Origin: Verrucomicrobiota bacterium | GTDB lineage: Bacteria > Verrucomicrobiota > Verrucomicrobiia > Opitutales > UBA953 | Direction of reading: 5' to 3' | Length of the DNA: 64,000 bases | NCBI GenBank assembly: GCA_030830965.1 | Contig: JAURLX010000004.1 | Coordinates: 310,001-374,000, forward strand | Shown here: positions 40,750 to 49,521 of the stretch, one piece after another | How positions within the stretch are numbered: the stretch's first letter is position 1 | How the letters are laid out: each line of letters opens with the position of its first letter | Notes under the pieces: model-generated | What the model was told of the DNA's origin: nothing | Seen by the model: the letters and a program-made list of their open reading frames with translations, nothing else | The model's database searches: none | Translations under genes and position numbers: made by a program

Positions 40750-42963
40750 ATGCGCCCGTTCCTGACGCTACTCCTCGCCGTTGCCCTCTGCGCGGCGGCC
40801 GAACAGCCCGCCTTCACGACCACCGAGTCGATCCAAAAGGAGACGCGCGCCACCGCCATGCTCCTCGAGCGGCTGCACATCACCCGACGCGCCATGTCCA
40901 CGATCGACATGCGCGAGGTGCTGCTCACCTACTGCGAGAACCTCGACCGGATGAAGATGTACTTCACCCAGGCCGAGGTGGATGAATTCGTGGAGCGCTA
41001 TGCCAAGTCGCTCGACCTCTACATGGAGCGGGGCAACCTCACCCCAGCCTTCGAGATCTACGCCCTCTTCAGCCGCAAGGCCGAGGAACGCGGCCGCCTG
41101 GTGAAGGAGGCGCTCAGCCGCCCGATCGACCTGGCCCGTGAGGGCACCTTCCCCGCCGACCGACGCAAGGCGGGCTGGCCCAAGTCCGACGTCGAGGCCG
41201 ACGACCTCTGGGTGCGGCGGCTGCAGTTCGACCTGCTGGGCGAGCTGCTCGGCGACGACAAGTCCGGCGCCAAGGACCCCGCAGCCAAGGAGCAGAACAG
41301 CAGGCCCGACCTCTCCGCGGCCAAGGTTGCCGAAGCCGTCGAGCGCCTCCGCAAGCGCTACGAGAAGGCGCACTCCTACCTCCGCCTGGAGCAGCACGAG
41401 GTCGAGGAAGCCTTCCTCAACGCCTACACGCAGCAGTATGACCCGCACTCGACCTTCATGTCGGGCCAGACGCTCGAGGAGTTCGAGATCGCGATGCGCA
41501 ACTCGCTCTGCGGCATCGGCGCCACGCTCTCCGACGAGGATGGCTACTGCGTCATCAAGGACATCCTTCCGGGCGGCCCGCTCGACCAATCGGGCAAGGC
41601 CAAGCCGGGCGACAAGATCATCGCGGTCAGCCAGGGCGACGGAGCCCCCGAGGACATCGTGGGCATGCGCCTCGACCGCGCCATCACCCGCATCCGCGGC
41701 AAGCAGGGCACGACGGTCCGGCTGACGCTCGACAAGGCCGCCGGCGGCCGCGAGACGATCGCCCTCAAGCGCGACCAGATCAAGCTGGTGGGCCAGCTCG
41801 CCTCCGCCCGATTCTTCGAGATGCCCGCGGGCAAGGACTTCGTCTCGGTCGGGGTCGTCGACCTCCCCTCCTTCTACGGCAAGAACCCCGACGGCACGGG
41901 CTCGAGCCCCACCGCCGACGTCGAGGAGCTCATCGGTAAGCTCAAGAAGATGGGCATGCAGGCGCTCATCATGGACCTGCGTCGCAACGGGGGCGGGCTG
42001 CTCACCGAGGCGGTCGACCTCTCCGGACTCTTCATCCCCAAGGGCTCGGTGCTCCAAGTCCGCGACAGCCAGGGGCGGCAGGAGGACTACCGCGACGAGA
42101 ACGAGAAGGTCGCCTGGGACGGCCCGCTCATCGTCCTCACCTCCAAGCGATCGGCCTCGGCCTCCGAGATCTTCGCGGGAGCGATGCACGACCACCGTCG
42201 CGCCATCGTGGTCGGGGACCAGACGACCCACGGCAAGGGCTCCGTCCAGAACATCATCGAGCTAAGCCGCTTCGACCGGAAGCTGAAGTCGGCGGTCAAG
42301 GTGACGATCCAGAAGTGGTACGCGCCCAGCGGCTCATCGATCCAGCTCAAGGGCGTGCCCGCCGACATCGTGGTGCCCTCGGTCTGGTCGGTCCTGCCCA
42401 ACGCCGAGTCCGACCTGGAGCGCCCGCTGCCCTGGGATTCGGTCAAGCCCTCGCTGACCGAGCCTGACCTGGGCCCATGGCTCAAGGCCAAGGTATCCGA
42501 CGACCTCATCGCCCAGCTCGCCGCCGCCAGCGAACGCCGCCGTGCGGAGCTGCCGGAGTTCCTCACGCAGGGACGCCTGATCGAATGGACGCGCAGCCGG
42601 CAGGAACGGCAGGAGCTGCCCATCTCGCTCGAGGCCCGTCAGCGGGAGAAGGCCGATGACGCGGCCTTCCGTGAGCAGGTCCGCAAGGAGCTGTCCTCTT
42701 ATGCCGCCTCCCGGTCGATCAAGATCAGCGAAGTGAAGGTCGAGGCCGCCCTCGAGCAGGAGAAGAAGGACGCCGCCTCGCCCTACGGCAAGAACCGCAA
42801 GGGCAAGGGCCGCGACCCGCTCTCGGACGACGAGGAATGGCCCGACTACGACGTGCAGCTCAACGAGGCGGTCCGCATCGCGACCGACTGGACGACCCGG
42901 CTCGGCGGCGCCACGGTGGCCGCGGCCCCGGACGCGCGAAAGAAGCCGGTCGAGGCCAAGTGA
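40750..42963 (+). CDS. prc: Tail-specific periplasmic protease (Prc/Tsp)
   Basis: A periplasmic S41 peptidase that degrades proteins from their C-terminal ends. The ATG at 40750 gives 737 residues with a signal peptide (MRPFLTLLLAVALCAAAE). Order: helical N-terminal region, a PDZ domain near 240-330 (GGPLDQSGKAKPGDKIIAV), the S41 core with MDLRRNGGGLLTEAVDL, the Ser-Lys dyad S470 (SASASEIFAG) and K496 (THGKGSVQ), and a long C-terminal helical domain like Tsp DUF3340. Length is near that of E. coli Prc. It is the third protease gene in a row. Confidence 0.94.
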   Translation: MRPFLTLLLAVALCAAAEQPAFTTTESIQKETRATAMLLERLHITRRAMSTIDMREVLLTYCENLDRMKMYFTQAEVDEFVERYAKSLDLYMERGNLTPAFEIYALFSRKAEERGRLVKEALSRPIDLAREGTFPADRRKAGWPKSDVEADDLWVRRLQFDLLGELLGDDKSGAKDPAAKEQNSRPDLSAAKVAEAVERLRKRYEKAHSYLRLEQHEVEEAFLNAYTQQYDPHSTFMSGQTLEEFEIAMRNSLCGIGATLSDEDGYCVIKDILPGGPLDQSGKAKPGDKIIAVSQGDGAPEDIVGMRLDRAITRIRGKQGTTVRLTLDKAAGGRETIALKRDQIKLVGQLASARFFEMPAGKDFVSVGVVDLPSFYGKNPDGTGSSPTADVEELIGKLKKMGMQALIMDLRRNGGGLLTEAVDLSGLFIPKGSVLQVRDSQGRQEDYRDENEKVAWDGPLIVLTSKRSASASEIFAGAMHDHRRAIVVGDQTTHGKGSVQNIIELSRFDRKLKSAVKVTIQKWYAPSGSSIQLKGVPADIVVPSVWSVLPNAESDLERPLPWDSVKPSLTEPDLGPWLKAKVSDDLIAQLAAASERRRAELPEFLTQGRLIEWTRSRQERQELPISLEARQREKADDAAFREQVRKELSSYAASRSIKISEVKVEAALEQEKKDAASPYGKNRKGKGRDPLSDDEEWPDYDVQLNEAVRIATDWTTRLGGATVAAAPDARKKPVEAK

Positions 42964-43011
42964 CGCGGGGTTAGGCTTGGCGGCGACGGCCACGGCCGCA
43001 CATTCCGCGGC

Positions 43012-44163
43012 ATGGAAGCCTCCGCCCTGGTCTTGAGCCTCCTGTCGTGCTGCGCCGCCGGACTCGCCGTCGCCCTCCTCCGTCGACACCGCCCCGGCAG
43101 CCACCTGACGCTCACGCAGACTCTCTCGGACGGACGCACGGTCCGGCTCCACACGCTCACGAACGCCCGCGGGATGTCCGTCTCCGTCAGCGCCCTCGGG
43201 GCCACGCTGACCTCGGTCCGGGTTCCCGATGTCCACGGCGAGATCGGGGAGGTCACGCTGGGGCTCGACACGGCGGAAGCCCTGCGCCGCCACCGGGCGT
43301 TCCTGGGCAGCACGGTCGGACGCTACGCCAACCGTCTCGCGGGCGGACGGCTCAAGGTGGACGACGCGACCCACACGCTGGACCGCAACGACGGACCGAA
43401 CCACCTGCACGGAGGCGCGCACGGCCTTGACGCCAAAATCTGGGAGTCATCGTCCGCCCGTCGCGACGGCGCAGGCGAAGTGACGTTGAGGGTGACGAGC
43501 CCGGCCGGCGAAGGAGGCTACCCCGGGGAGCTCAGGGTCACGGTCACCTACTCGCTGAGCGATGAGCGCGACGAACTAACCATCCGGTTCGAGGCCGAAT
43601 GCGACGCCCCCACCGCCTGCAACCTCACCAACCACGTCTTCCTGAACCTCGCCGGCGGCGGAGCGGTCACCGACCATCGTCTGCGCATCGCGGCCGAGCG
43701 CTTCGTGCCGATCGACGCCAGCCTCATCCCCACGGGAGAGCTGGCCTCGGTGGAAGGAACCCCTTTCGACTTCCGACGGGAGACCGCCATCGGCGCCCGG
43801 ATCTCGGACCCCCACGAGCAACTGCGCCTCGGACGCGGCTACGACCACTGCTACGTGCTCGGCCCACGCGGCGTCATGCGCCTCGCGGTCGAGGTGCGCG
43901 AACCTTCATCCGGCCGCACGATGCAGCTGCTCACCGATGCGCCGGGCGTCCAGCTCTACACCGGTAATTTCCTGGACGGCACGGTGCAGGGCCGCTGGCC
44001 GGCGCCCTACGGCTTCCGCCAGGGCTTCTGCCTCGAGCCCGGACTCTTCCCGGACTCGCCGAACCAACCCGCGTTTCATCGCCTCGGCTACCCCGGGGGC
44101 ATCCTGCGCCCCGGCGAACCGTACGCGCAGAAACTCGTCTTCCGGTTCGGCGTGATGTGTTAG
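43012..44163 (+). CDS. Membrane-anchored or exported aldose 1-epimerase (galactose mutarotase)
   Basis: A mutarotase that interconverts alpha and beta anomers of aldoses. The 383-residue product begins with a hydrophobic segment (ALVLSLLSCCAAGLAVALL), suggesting membrane anchoring or lipidation at a cysteine. The GalM fold follows: FLGSTVGRYANRLAGGR, NHLHGGAHGLDAKIW, NLTNHVFLNL, GYDHCYVLG and the general-base region QLYTGNFLDG with CLEPGLFPDSPNQPAF. It converges on a Na+/solute symporter gene, so the pair may serve sugar uptake. Confidence 0.92.
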   Translation: MEASALVLSLLSCCAAGLAVALLRRHRPGSHLTLTQTLSDGRTVRLHTLTNARGMSVSVSALGATLTSVRVPDVHGEIGEVTLGLDTAEALRRHRAFLGSTVGRYANRLAGGRLKVDDATHTLDRNDGPNHLHGGAHGLDAKIWESSSARRDGAGEVTLRVTSPAGEGGYPGELRVTVTYSLSDERDELTIRFEAECDAPTACNLTNHVFLNLAGGGAVTDHRLRIAAERFVPIDASLIPTGELASVEGTPFDFRRETAIGARISDPHEQLRLGRGYDHCYVLGPRGVMRLAVEVREPSSGRTMQLLTDAPGVQLYTGNFLDGTVQGRWPAPYGFRQGFCLEPGLFPDSPNQPAFHRLGYPGGILRPGEPYAQKLVFRFGVMC

Positions 44164-44192
44164 GGCCAGAGCCGCTCCCCAAGCGCCTTCTT

Positions 44193-46073
44193 TTACGCGT
44201 CCGAACGGTCCGTCCAGAGCTGACGGGTCACCTTCAGCAACACATAGCCGCTCACGAGCGTGACGGCGGTGAGGATCCAGGCGTCGGTCAGTCGGCTGGG
44301 GTCGCCCGCGGCGTAGAGGAAACTGCCGATGGCGAAGAGCGCGCCCCAGATCAGCGCGCAGCCGGCGATCCAGCCCACGAAGGCGGAACCGACACGGTTC
44401 TCCCGGGCGGTCTCGGCATCGCCGATGCCAGCCTCGGCGCGGATGTCCGTCCAGCCCGGACCGGCGGGCTTCACCTTGCGGCAGAAAGCGACGAGGGTCG
44501 CGCGCTCCGTCTGCGGGCCCACGTAGGCGGTGATGAGCCAAGCGACGGTGGTGAGGCCGACCTGCCAGAGGGTCGTCGTGGCGAAATCGGCCTGCGGCAT
44601 GGCCAGCGGGACGCCCACGGCGGTCACGAGCGACATGACCATGGCAACGACCTCGCACCAGGCGGAGACGCGCCACCAGAACCAGCGGGCGATGTAGAGC
44701 AGGCCGGTGCCGGCACCGATTGACAGCAGGACCTGGAAGGCCTGCTGGGCGGAAGTCATGTAGAGGCTGAGCACCGCGGCGACCACGTAAAGGAACACGG
44801 TCGAGAGGCGCCCGACGTTCACATAGTGGGCCTCGGAGGCGTCCTTCTTCATGAAGCGGCGGTAGAAATCATGGACGAGGTATGAAGAGCCCCAGTTGAG
44901 GTGCGTCAGGATCGTCGAAGAGTTGGCGGCGACGAGGCCGCCGATCATCAGGCCGACGAACCCGACCGGCAGGAACATGAGCATCGCCGGGAAGGCGGAG
45001 TCATGGCCGATGAGCGCCGGCTCGGCGTTCGGGAAGGCCTTCTGGATGGAAGCCAGGTCCGGGTAGACGATGATCGAGCACAGGGCGGTGATGATCCACG
45101 GCCACGGGCGGAGCACGTAATGGGCGATGTTGAAGAAGAGCGTGCCGCCGAGGGAGTCCTTCTCGGACTTCGACGCCAGCATGCGCTGGGCGATGTACGA
45201 GCCGCCGCCGGGCTCCGCGCCGGGATACCAGTTGGCCCACCAGCTGATGGCGATGGGCAGGATGAAGACCATCAGCGCCAGCTCCGACATCGAGAAGTTC
45301 GGCAGCATGTCCAACAGCGGCTGGCCCTTGCCGTCGGCGGCCGACATCGCCGGCACGCCGGCGGTCGTCACGACCTGCTGCGTCGAGAGCTGGGCGACGA
45401 GAGCCTTCAGTCCTGCCCAACCGCCCGCACCCTTGCCGACCAGCCGCTCGCCGACCTCGACGAGCGAGAACCACGCCGCGGCGAAGACGGCGGTCATCTT
45501 GATGAAGAACTGCACCATATCGATGACCAGCACGCCCCAGAGGCCGGAGTGGGCGGCGAAGACGACGTTCAGGATGCCGCAGACGACGATCGTCTGCCAG
45601 GCCGGCATGCCGAAGAGGATGTTGGCGATCTTGCACGCGGCGAGGGTCACCATCCCCATGATGAAGCAGTTGAAGAACAGCCCGAGGTAGATGGCGCGGA
45701 AGCCGCGCACGACCGAGGCGGCGGTGCCGGAGTAGCGGTGCTCGTAGAACTCGAGGTCGGTCATGACGCCCGAGCGGCGCCAGAGGCGGGCGAAGAAGAA
45801 GACCGTGGCCACGCCGGTGAGCACGAAAGCCCACCACTGCCAGTTGCCGGCGACGCCGTATTTGCGCACCTGCTCGGTCACCCAGTTCGGGGTGTCCGAC
45901 GAGAACGTCGTCGCCACCATCGAGAGGCCGGCGAGCCACCACGGCACCGAGCGGCCGGAGGCGAAGAACTCGGCGGTGCTGCCGCCCGAGCGCTTCGCGA
46001 GGAAGAGCGCAGGGACGAAACAGATCAGGATCGAAGCCGCGACGATGACCCAATCAATCCAGGTGATATGCAT
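44193..46073 (-). CDS. Sodium:solute symporter (SSS family)
   Basis: A Na+-coupled inner-membrane transporter of the SSS/SGLT group. The ATG at 46073 (MHITWIDWVIVAASILICFVP) gives 626 residues; in-frame sequence upstream is not membrane-like. More than a dozen hydrophobic helices are visible, with the early SSS block SGGSTAEFFASGRSVPWWLAGLSMVATTFSSDTPNWV and ATVFFFARLWRRSGVMTDLEFYEHRY. The substrate (sugar, amino acid or other) cannot be told. Confidence 0.9.
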   Translation of the reverse strand: MHITWIDWVIVAASILICFVPALFLAKRSGGSTAEFFASGRSVPWWLAGLSMVATTFSSDTPNWVTEQVRKYGVAGNWQWWAFVLTGVATVFFFARLWRRSGVMTDLEFYEHRYSGTAASVVRGFRAIYLGLFFNCFIMGMVTLAACKIANILFGMPAWQTIVVCGILNVVFAAHSGLWGVLVIDMVQFFIKMTAVFAAAWFSLVEVGERLVGKGAGGWAGLKALVAQLSTQQVVTTAGVPAMSAADGKGQPLLDMLPNFSMSELALMVFILPIAISWWANWYPGAEPGGGSYIAQRMLASKSEKDSLGGTLFFNIAHYVLRPWPWIITALCSIIVYPDLASIQKAFPNAEPALIGHDSAFPAMLMFLPVGFVGLMIGGLVAANSSTILTHLNWGSSYLVHDFYRRFMKKDASEAHYVNVGRLSTVFLYVVAAVLSLYMTSAQQAFQVLLSIGAGTGLLYIARWFWWRVSAWCEVVAMVMSLVTAVGVPLAMPQADFATTTLWQVGLTTVAWLITAYVGPQTERATLVAFCRKVKPAGPGWTDIRAEAGIGDAETARENRVGSAFVGWIAGCALIWGALFAIGSFLYAAGDPSRLTDAWILTAVTLVSGYVLLKVTRQLWTDRSDA

Positions 46074-46230
46074 GGCAGGGGTAAGGGGTTGCTTGTTTCT
46101 CTTTCGACCCGGCCTCCGTGGCAACCGCGTTCCCCCGCCCTGTTCGAACAACCGGGGGCATGCTGGGCCAAGGCGGCCCTCGCCCCGCCCGGCCGCAGGC
46201 GGATGCGCCGTCTTCGCACCCCTGCCCGAA

Positions 46231-46257
46231 TAAAAAAAGGGCGCCCTATGGCGCCCC
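46231..46257 (-). terminator. Rho-independent terminator of the second cytochrome/propeller operon
   Basis: In minus-strand sense a 7-bp stem (GGGCGCC / GGCGCCC) with a 4-base loop is followed by seven T residues (plus-strand A-run 46232-46238). It lies about 25 bases after the stop of the propeller gene that ends at 46280. Confidence 0.88.
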
Positions 46258-46279
46258 TGTCTTGATTTGCGGCCCTCGC

Positions 46280-47812
46280 TTACTTGGCCGGAATCTCGTT
46301 CAGCGTATACCAGCCTTCGCTGTGCCAGAGGGTGTCGCCGGCCTTCGACTTGATGTCGCCGAGGGCCAGGTGATGGATGTGGCCGCGGACGAGACCGTCG
46401 ACGACGAGACGCACCTTGAGGCCGTCGGCGGAGACGGTGGCCGACTTGACGGTCGGCGTGGTCTGGTCGACCTCGGGGCTGCCGTAGCTCGACTGGTAGA
46501 TGTAGGTGAAGGTATCGAGGGCGTAGTTCGCGAGGTCGGCGGCCGCGGCGGCGTCGACCGGCTGCGTGAAGGTCACTTCGAAGCCGTCATGCCGCGCGGA
46601 GATGTCATGCATTTCGAACGGCACCTTACCCTTGAAACGCACGCGCTCGAAGGTGAACGGCTTCGAGCCACGCGAGCCCCAGCCGCGGTTGGAGCCGCCG
46701 ACGAAGAGCGTGCCGTCCTCCTGGTCCATGCGGACCGGGATCAGGCCGGCCTCGAACCCGCCGAGGAAGTGGAACACGGCGCCCTGGTAGAGGCCGTTGA
46801 CGTACTCGAGGTTGACGCGCTGAACCTGCGACGCGGTCTGCTCACCGACGAGCATCTGCCCCTCCCATGGGCCGAACTTCCCCTTGGTCATGTCGCAGGC
46901 GATGCCGGAGGGCGAGTTGCCCACTTTGCCGTGCGGCAGGATCACCGCCGGAGGCACGAAGGCGGGGAACTTCAGGCGCTCGGTCAGGATGCGCGAGCCG
47001 CTGGCGGGCTCCGGCGGAGCGGGGAAGTCGGCCAGCGCGGAGGACTTGTTGCCGGTGGGGTTGCCCTGGAAGGAGCCGGGGCGCAGCCACTTGAGCGAGG
47101 AGGATCCGTTCCAGACGCCCTGATTGTCGGTGTAGAACATGTCGCCCTTGGCGTTGGCGCCGATGCCGCCCGGCGAACGGATGCCCGAGGCGGTGGGGAC
47201 AAACCTGCCGTCCGGGGTGATGCGCGCGCACCAACCGCGCCAAGGGGTGTGGGCGTGGAAGGAGCCGGTCAGGCAGAGCACCATCCAGACGTCGCCGTTC
47301 GGGTCAGGGTCGGAGCCGAAAGCGTATTCGTGGTAGTCGCCGCTCACGCCCCACTTGGAGCACACCGAGTCGAAGCTGTCGGCCCGTCCGTCGCCGTCCT
47401 GGTCCGTCAGGCGAGAGAGTTCCGGTCGCTGCATGGCGTAAAGCGAGCCCTCCTTCCAGAACATGCCGAGGGGCTCATGCTGGTTGGAGGCGAACTTGGT
47501 CCACTTGATCTTGGAGAGGTCGTCGCCGTAGGCACCCTCGGCGACCCAGATGTCGCCGCGGCGCGTGCCGATGGCGACCTTCTTGCCGGGCAGGACGGCG
47601 ATGGACGAGACTTCTGTCACCTCGCCCGCAGGGGTGGGGATCTCGACGCGTTCGTAGAACTCAGGCTGGCGGGCTTCGGCGGCGCGGACGGAGTCCGCGG
47701 CGGCCAACTTGCCGGCCTTGGCCGCCTTGGCCGCCTTGGGGGTCTTGGCCGCCGGCGCGGCGGACGCCCCCGCGACGGAGGCGAGCAGGGCGAGGAGGAC
47801 GAGGTTCTTCAT
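46280..47812 (-). CDS. Second exported beta-propeller protein, paired with the PA14 cytochrome
   Basis: The 510-residue product has a signal peptide (MKNLVLLALLASVAGASAA) followed by a Lys/Ala-rich linker. The propeller has EPLGMFWKEGSLYAMQR, the calcium-type loop DQDGDGRADSF, PWRGWCARITPDGRF and GIRSPGGIGANAKGDMFYTDNQG. The end resembles its paralogue at 33944-35428 (FEVTFTQPVDAAAAADLANY, WYTLNEIPAK). The probable role is a periplasmic dehydrogenase-like or sugar-binding partner of the cytochrome encoded 22 bases upstream. A terminator follows. Confidence 0.85.
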   Translation of the reverse strand: MKNLVLLALLASVAGASAAPAAKTPKAAKAAKAGKLAAADSVRAAEARQPEFYERVEIPTPAGEVTEVSSIAVLPGKKVAIGTRRGDIWVAEGAYGDDLSKIKWTKFASNQHEPLGMFWKEGSLYAMQRPELSRLTDQDGDGRADSFDSVCSKWGVSGDYHEYAFGSDPDPNGDVWMVLCLTGSFHAHTPWRGWCARITPDGRFVPTASGIRSPGGIGANAKGDMFYTDNQGVWNGSSSLKWLRPGSFQGNPTGNKSSALADFPAPPEPASGSRILTERLKFPAFVPPAVILPHGKVGNSPSGIACDMTKGKFGPWEGQMLVGEQTASQVQRVNLEYVNGLYQGAVFHFLGGFEAGLIPVRMDQEDGTLFVGGSNRGWGSRGSKPFTFERVRFKGKVPFEMHDISARHDGFEVTFTQPVDAAAAADLANYALDTFTYIYQSSYGSPEVDQTTPTVKSATVSADGLKVRLVVDGLVRGHIHHLALGDIKSKAGDTLWHSEGWYTLNEIPAK

Positions 47813-47834
47813 GGGAGGGGTTCGGCCGAGGAGT

Positions 47835-49415
47835 TCAGCGGAAAGAATAGCCGAGGACGGCGGTCTCGCCGGGCTTCAGGGTGACCGTGAGGGTCTTCGC
47901 CTCGGGGTCGGCCTTGGGCGAAGGCCCGCCGAGGGAACGCACCCGCAGGCCGCCGGGGAGGTCGGTGACGCCGTCGGACGGGCCGTTCACGGCGAGTCCG
48001 CGCGCGAGCACGACGACAAGCGGCTTGTCGCCGGCGGCCTTGAGCGTGCGGGTGAGCGAAGGCTTGCCGGAGCTCTCCTCCGGCAGCCAAGCGTCGGTGA
48101 GCGCGCAGCCTTCGCCGGCGGAGCGGAAGGTCGGATTGCCCGCCTTGTCGAGGTCGTAGCCCTTGAACTCGGCGGCGACGTTGACCGTGGAGAACTTCCA
48201 CTCGTTGCCCTCCTTTTCGCGAATGTAGCGCACGACTTCGCCGGAGGCGCCTTCGAGCAGCACGCCCTGGCCGTCGGACAGCTTGATGATGTTGGTGCCG
48301 GCGGGCGGCTCGTTGCCCTGGCCGCGGTTGGTCCAGTGCCGGCCGCCGTCCATGAACTTACCGGTCCAGATCAGCTCGGCGGCGAGGTTGTCCGCGCTGT
48401 AGGCGATGTTGAGGCCGTTGGGGAAGCCGATGCCGATCGCGCGGGGAGCGGTGTTGTCGATGAAGTTGCGGTAGATCGCGGCGACGCCGTCGACCGGCTG
48501 GATCGGGATCGACACCCTCTCCTGGGCGGGCTTGCCGGCCTTGCCGCCCCTGGCCTTGGAGAGCCACTTGTAATCCCGATCCTTCGGCCCCTTGTAGCCG
48601 AGCACGACGACCTCCTGGCCGGCGACCTCGACGTACTCCACGCGCAGCGGGGTCGGGCCCTTCTTGAGCATGACGGGCACCTCCTTGGCGCGGCCGCCGA
48701 TGGGACCGATGCCCTTGACCTCGGCGATGCGCTCGCCGCCGACGTAGAGCGCGCCGAAGTCGTCGCAGTCGAAGAGGAAGGTGTACTTGCCATCCTCCGG
48801 CACCTCGAACTGACCGGTCCAGACCATCGCGAAATGATCCTTCTGGCCGGACTGGGCCGGGTCGATCACGCCGAGGTTGAAGTCCTCCATGAGCGCGGGC
48901 TTGAGCGCGGAGAAGTCAGGCAGGGTCTTCCATTCGCCCTTGTACATCATGCCCACGAGGCTCTTCAGCGCGGTCCGCGCGGGCGGGAACGGATGATCCT
49001 TGAGGAGTTCGGCGGCGGTCCACGGGGTGGCGCGGCCGGCGGTCGCGGCCCGCACGGCCTTCACTTCATCGACGGAGACGGGGCCGGCGCCGCCGGCGAA
49101 GGTCCTGCGGACGTACGTCAGGGCGGCGGCGATCTTCTCATCGCTGAGGACGGCGCCCTGCGGGGGCATCTCGATGTTATAGGGCTTGCCGGCGACTTCG
49201 ACCGGACCGGTCATCCCATTGAGGACGATCTTGATCGAACGCGCGGCGGGACCCTTGGGCCAGTCGCTGCCGACCAGAGGCGGCAGACCGTTGAGGCCCT
49301 TGCCGTCGGGCCCGTGGCAGGCGACGCAGAGGGTACCGTAGACCTGAGCGCCGTCCTCCGCGGCGGAGACGAGGATAGCCGAGGCCAGCAGGGCGAGAAG
49401 CGGGGCGGAGCGCAT
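47835..49415 (-). CDS. Exported monoheme cytochrome c with a PA14 domain
   Basis: The ATG at 49415 gives 526 residues with a signal peptide (MRSAPLLALLASAILVSAAE). The N-terminal cytochrome module carries CVACH at 30-34 and a methionine ligand region near IEMPPQG. A PA14-type carbohydrate-binding domain spans about 150-275 (GQFEVPEDGKYTFLFDCDD, GALYVGGERIAE). Residues about 305-526 are related to the heme-free C-terminus of the pentaheme cytochrome at 35425-37482 (RAIGIGFPNGLNIAYSADN). It forms an operon with the propeller gene. Confidence 0.88.
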   Translation of the reverse strand: MRSAPLLALLASAILVSAAEDGAQVYGTLCVACHGPDGKGLNGLPPLVGSDWPKGPAARSIKIVLNGMTGPVEVAGKPYNIEMPPQGAVLSDEKIAAALTYVRRTFAGGAGPVSVDEVKAVRAATAGRATPWTAAELLKDHPFPPARTALKSLVGMMYKGEWKTLPDFSALKPALMEDFNLGVIDPAQSGQKDHFAMVWTGQFEVPEDGKYTFLFDCDDFGALYVGGERIAEVKGIGPIGGRAKEVPVMLKKGPTPLRVEYVEVAGQEVVVLGYKGPKDRDYKWLSKARGGKAGKPAQERVSIPIQPVDGVAAIYRNFIDNTAPRAIGIGFPNGLNIAYSADNLAAELIWTGKFMDGGRHWTNRGQGNEPPAGTNIIKLSDGQGVLLEGASGEVVRYIREKEGNEWKFSTVNVAAEFKGYDLDKAGNPTFRSAGEGCALTDAWLPEESSGKPSLTRTLKAAGDKPLVVVLARGLAVNGPSDGVTDLPGGLRVRSLGGPSPKADPEAKTLTVTLKPGETAVLGYSFR

Positions 49416-49521
49416 GGGGGTCCGCCTAATCAAGCATCCGGACCGGCATTGGGCAAGAGGCATGGTGGGGCCGGCCCTGCTCCGGATCCGCCCCATCGGC
49501 ACCCCTCCTGCCGAACGCTAC

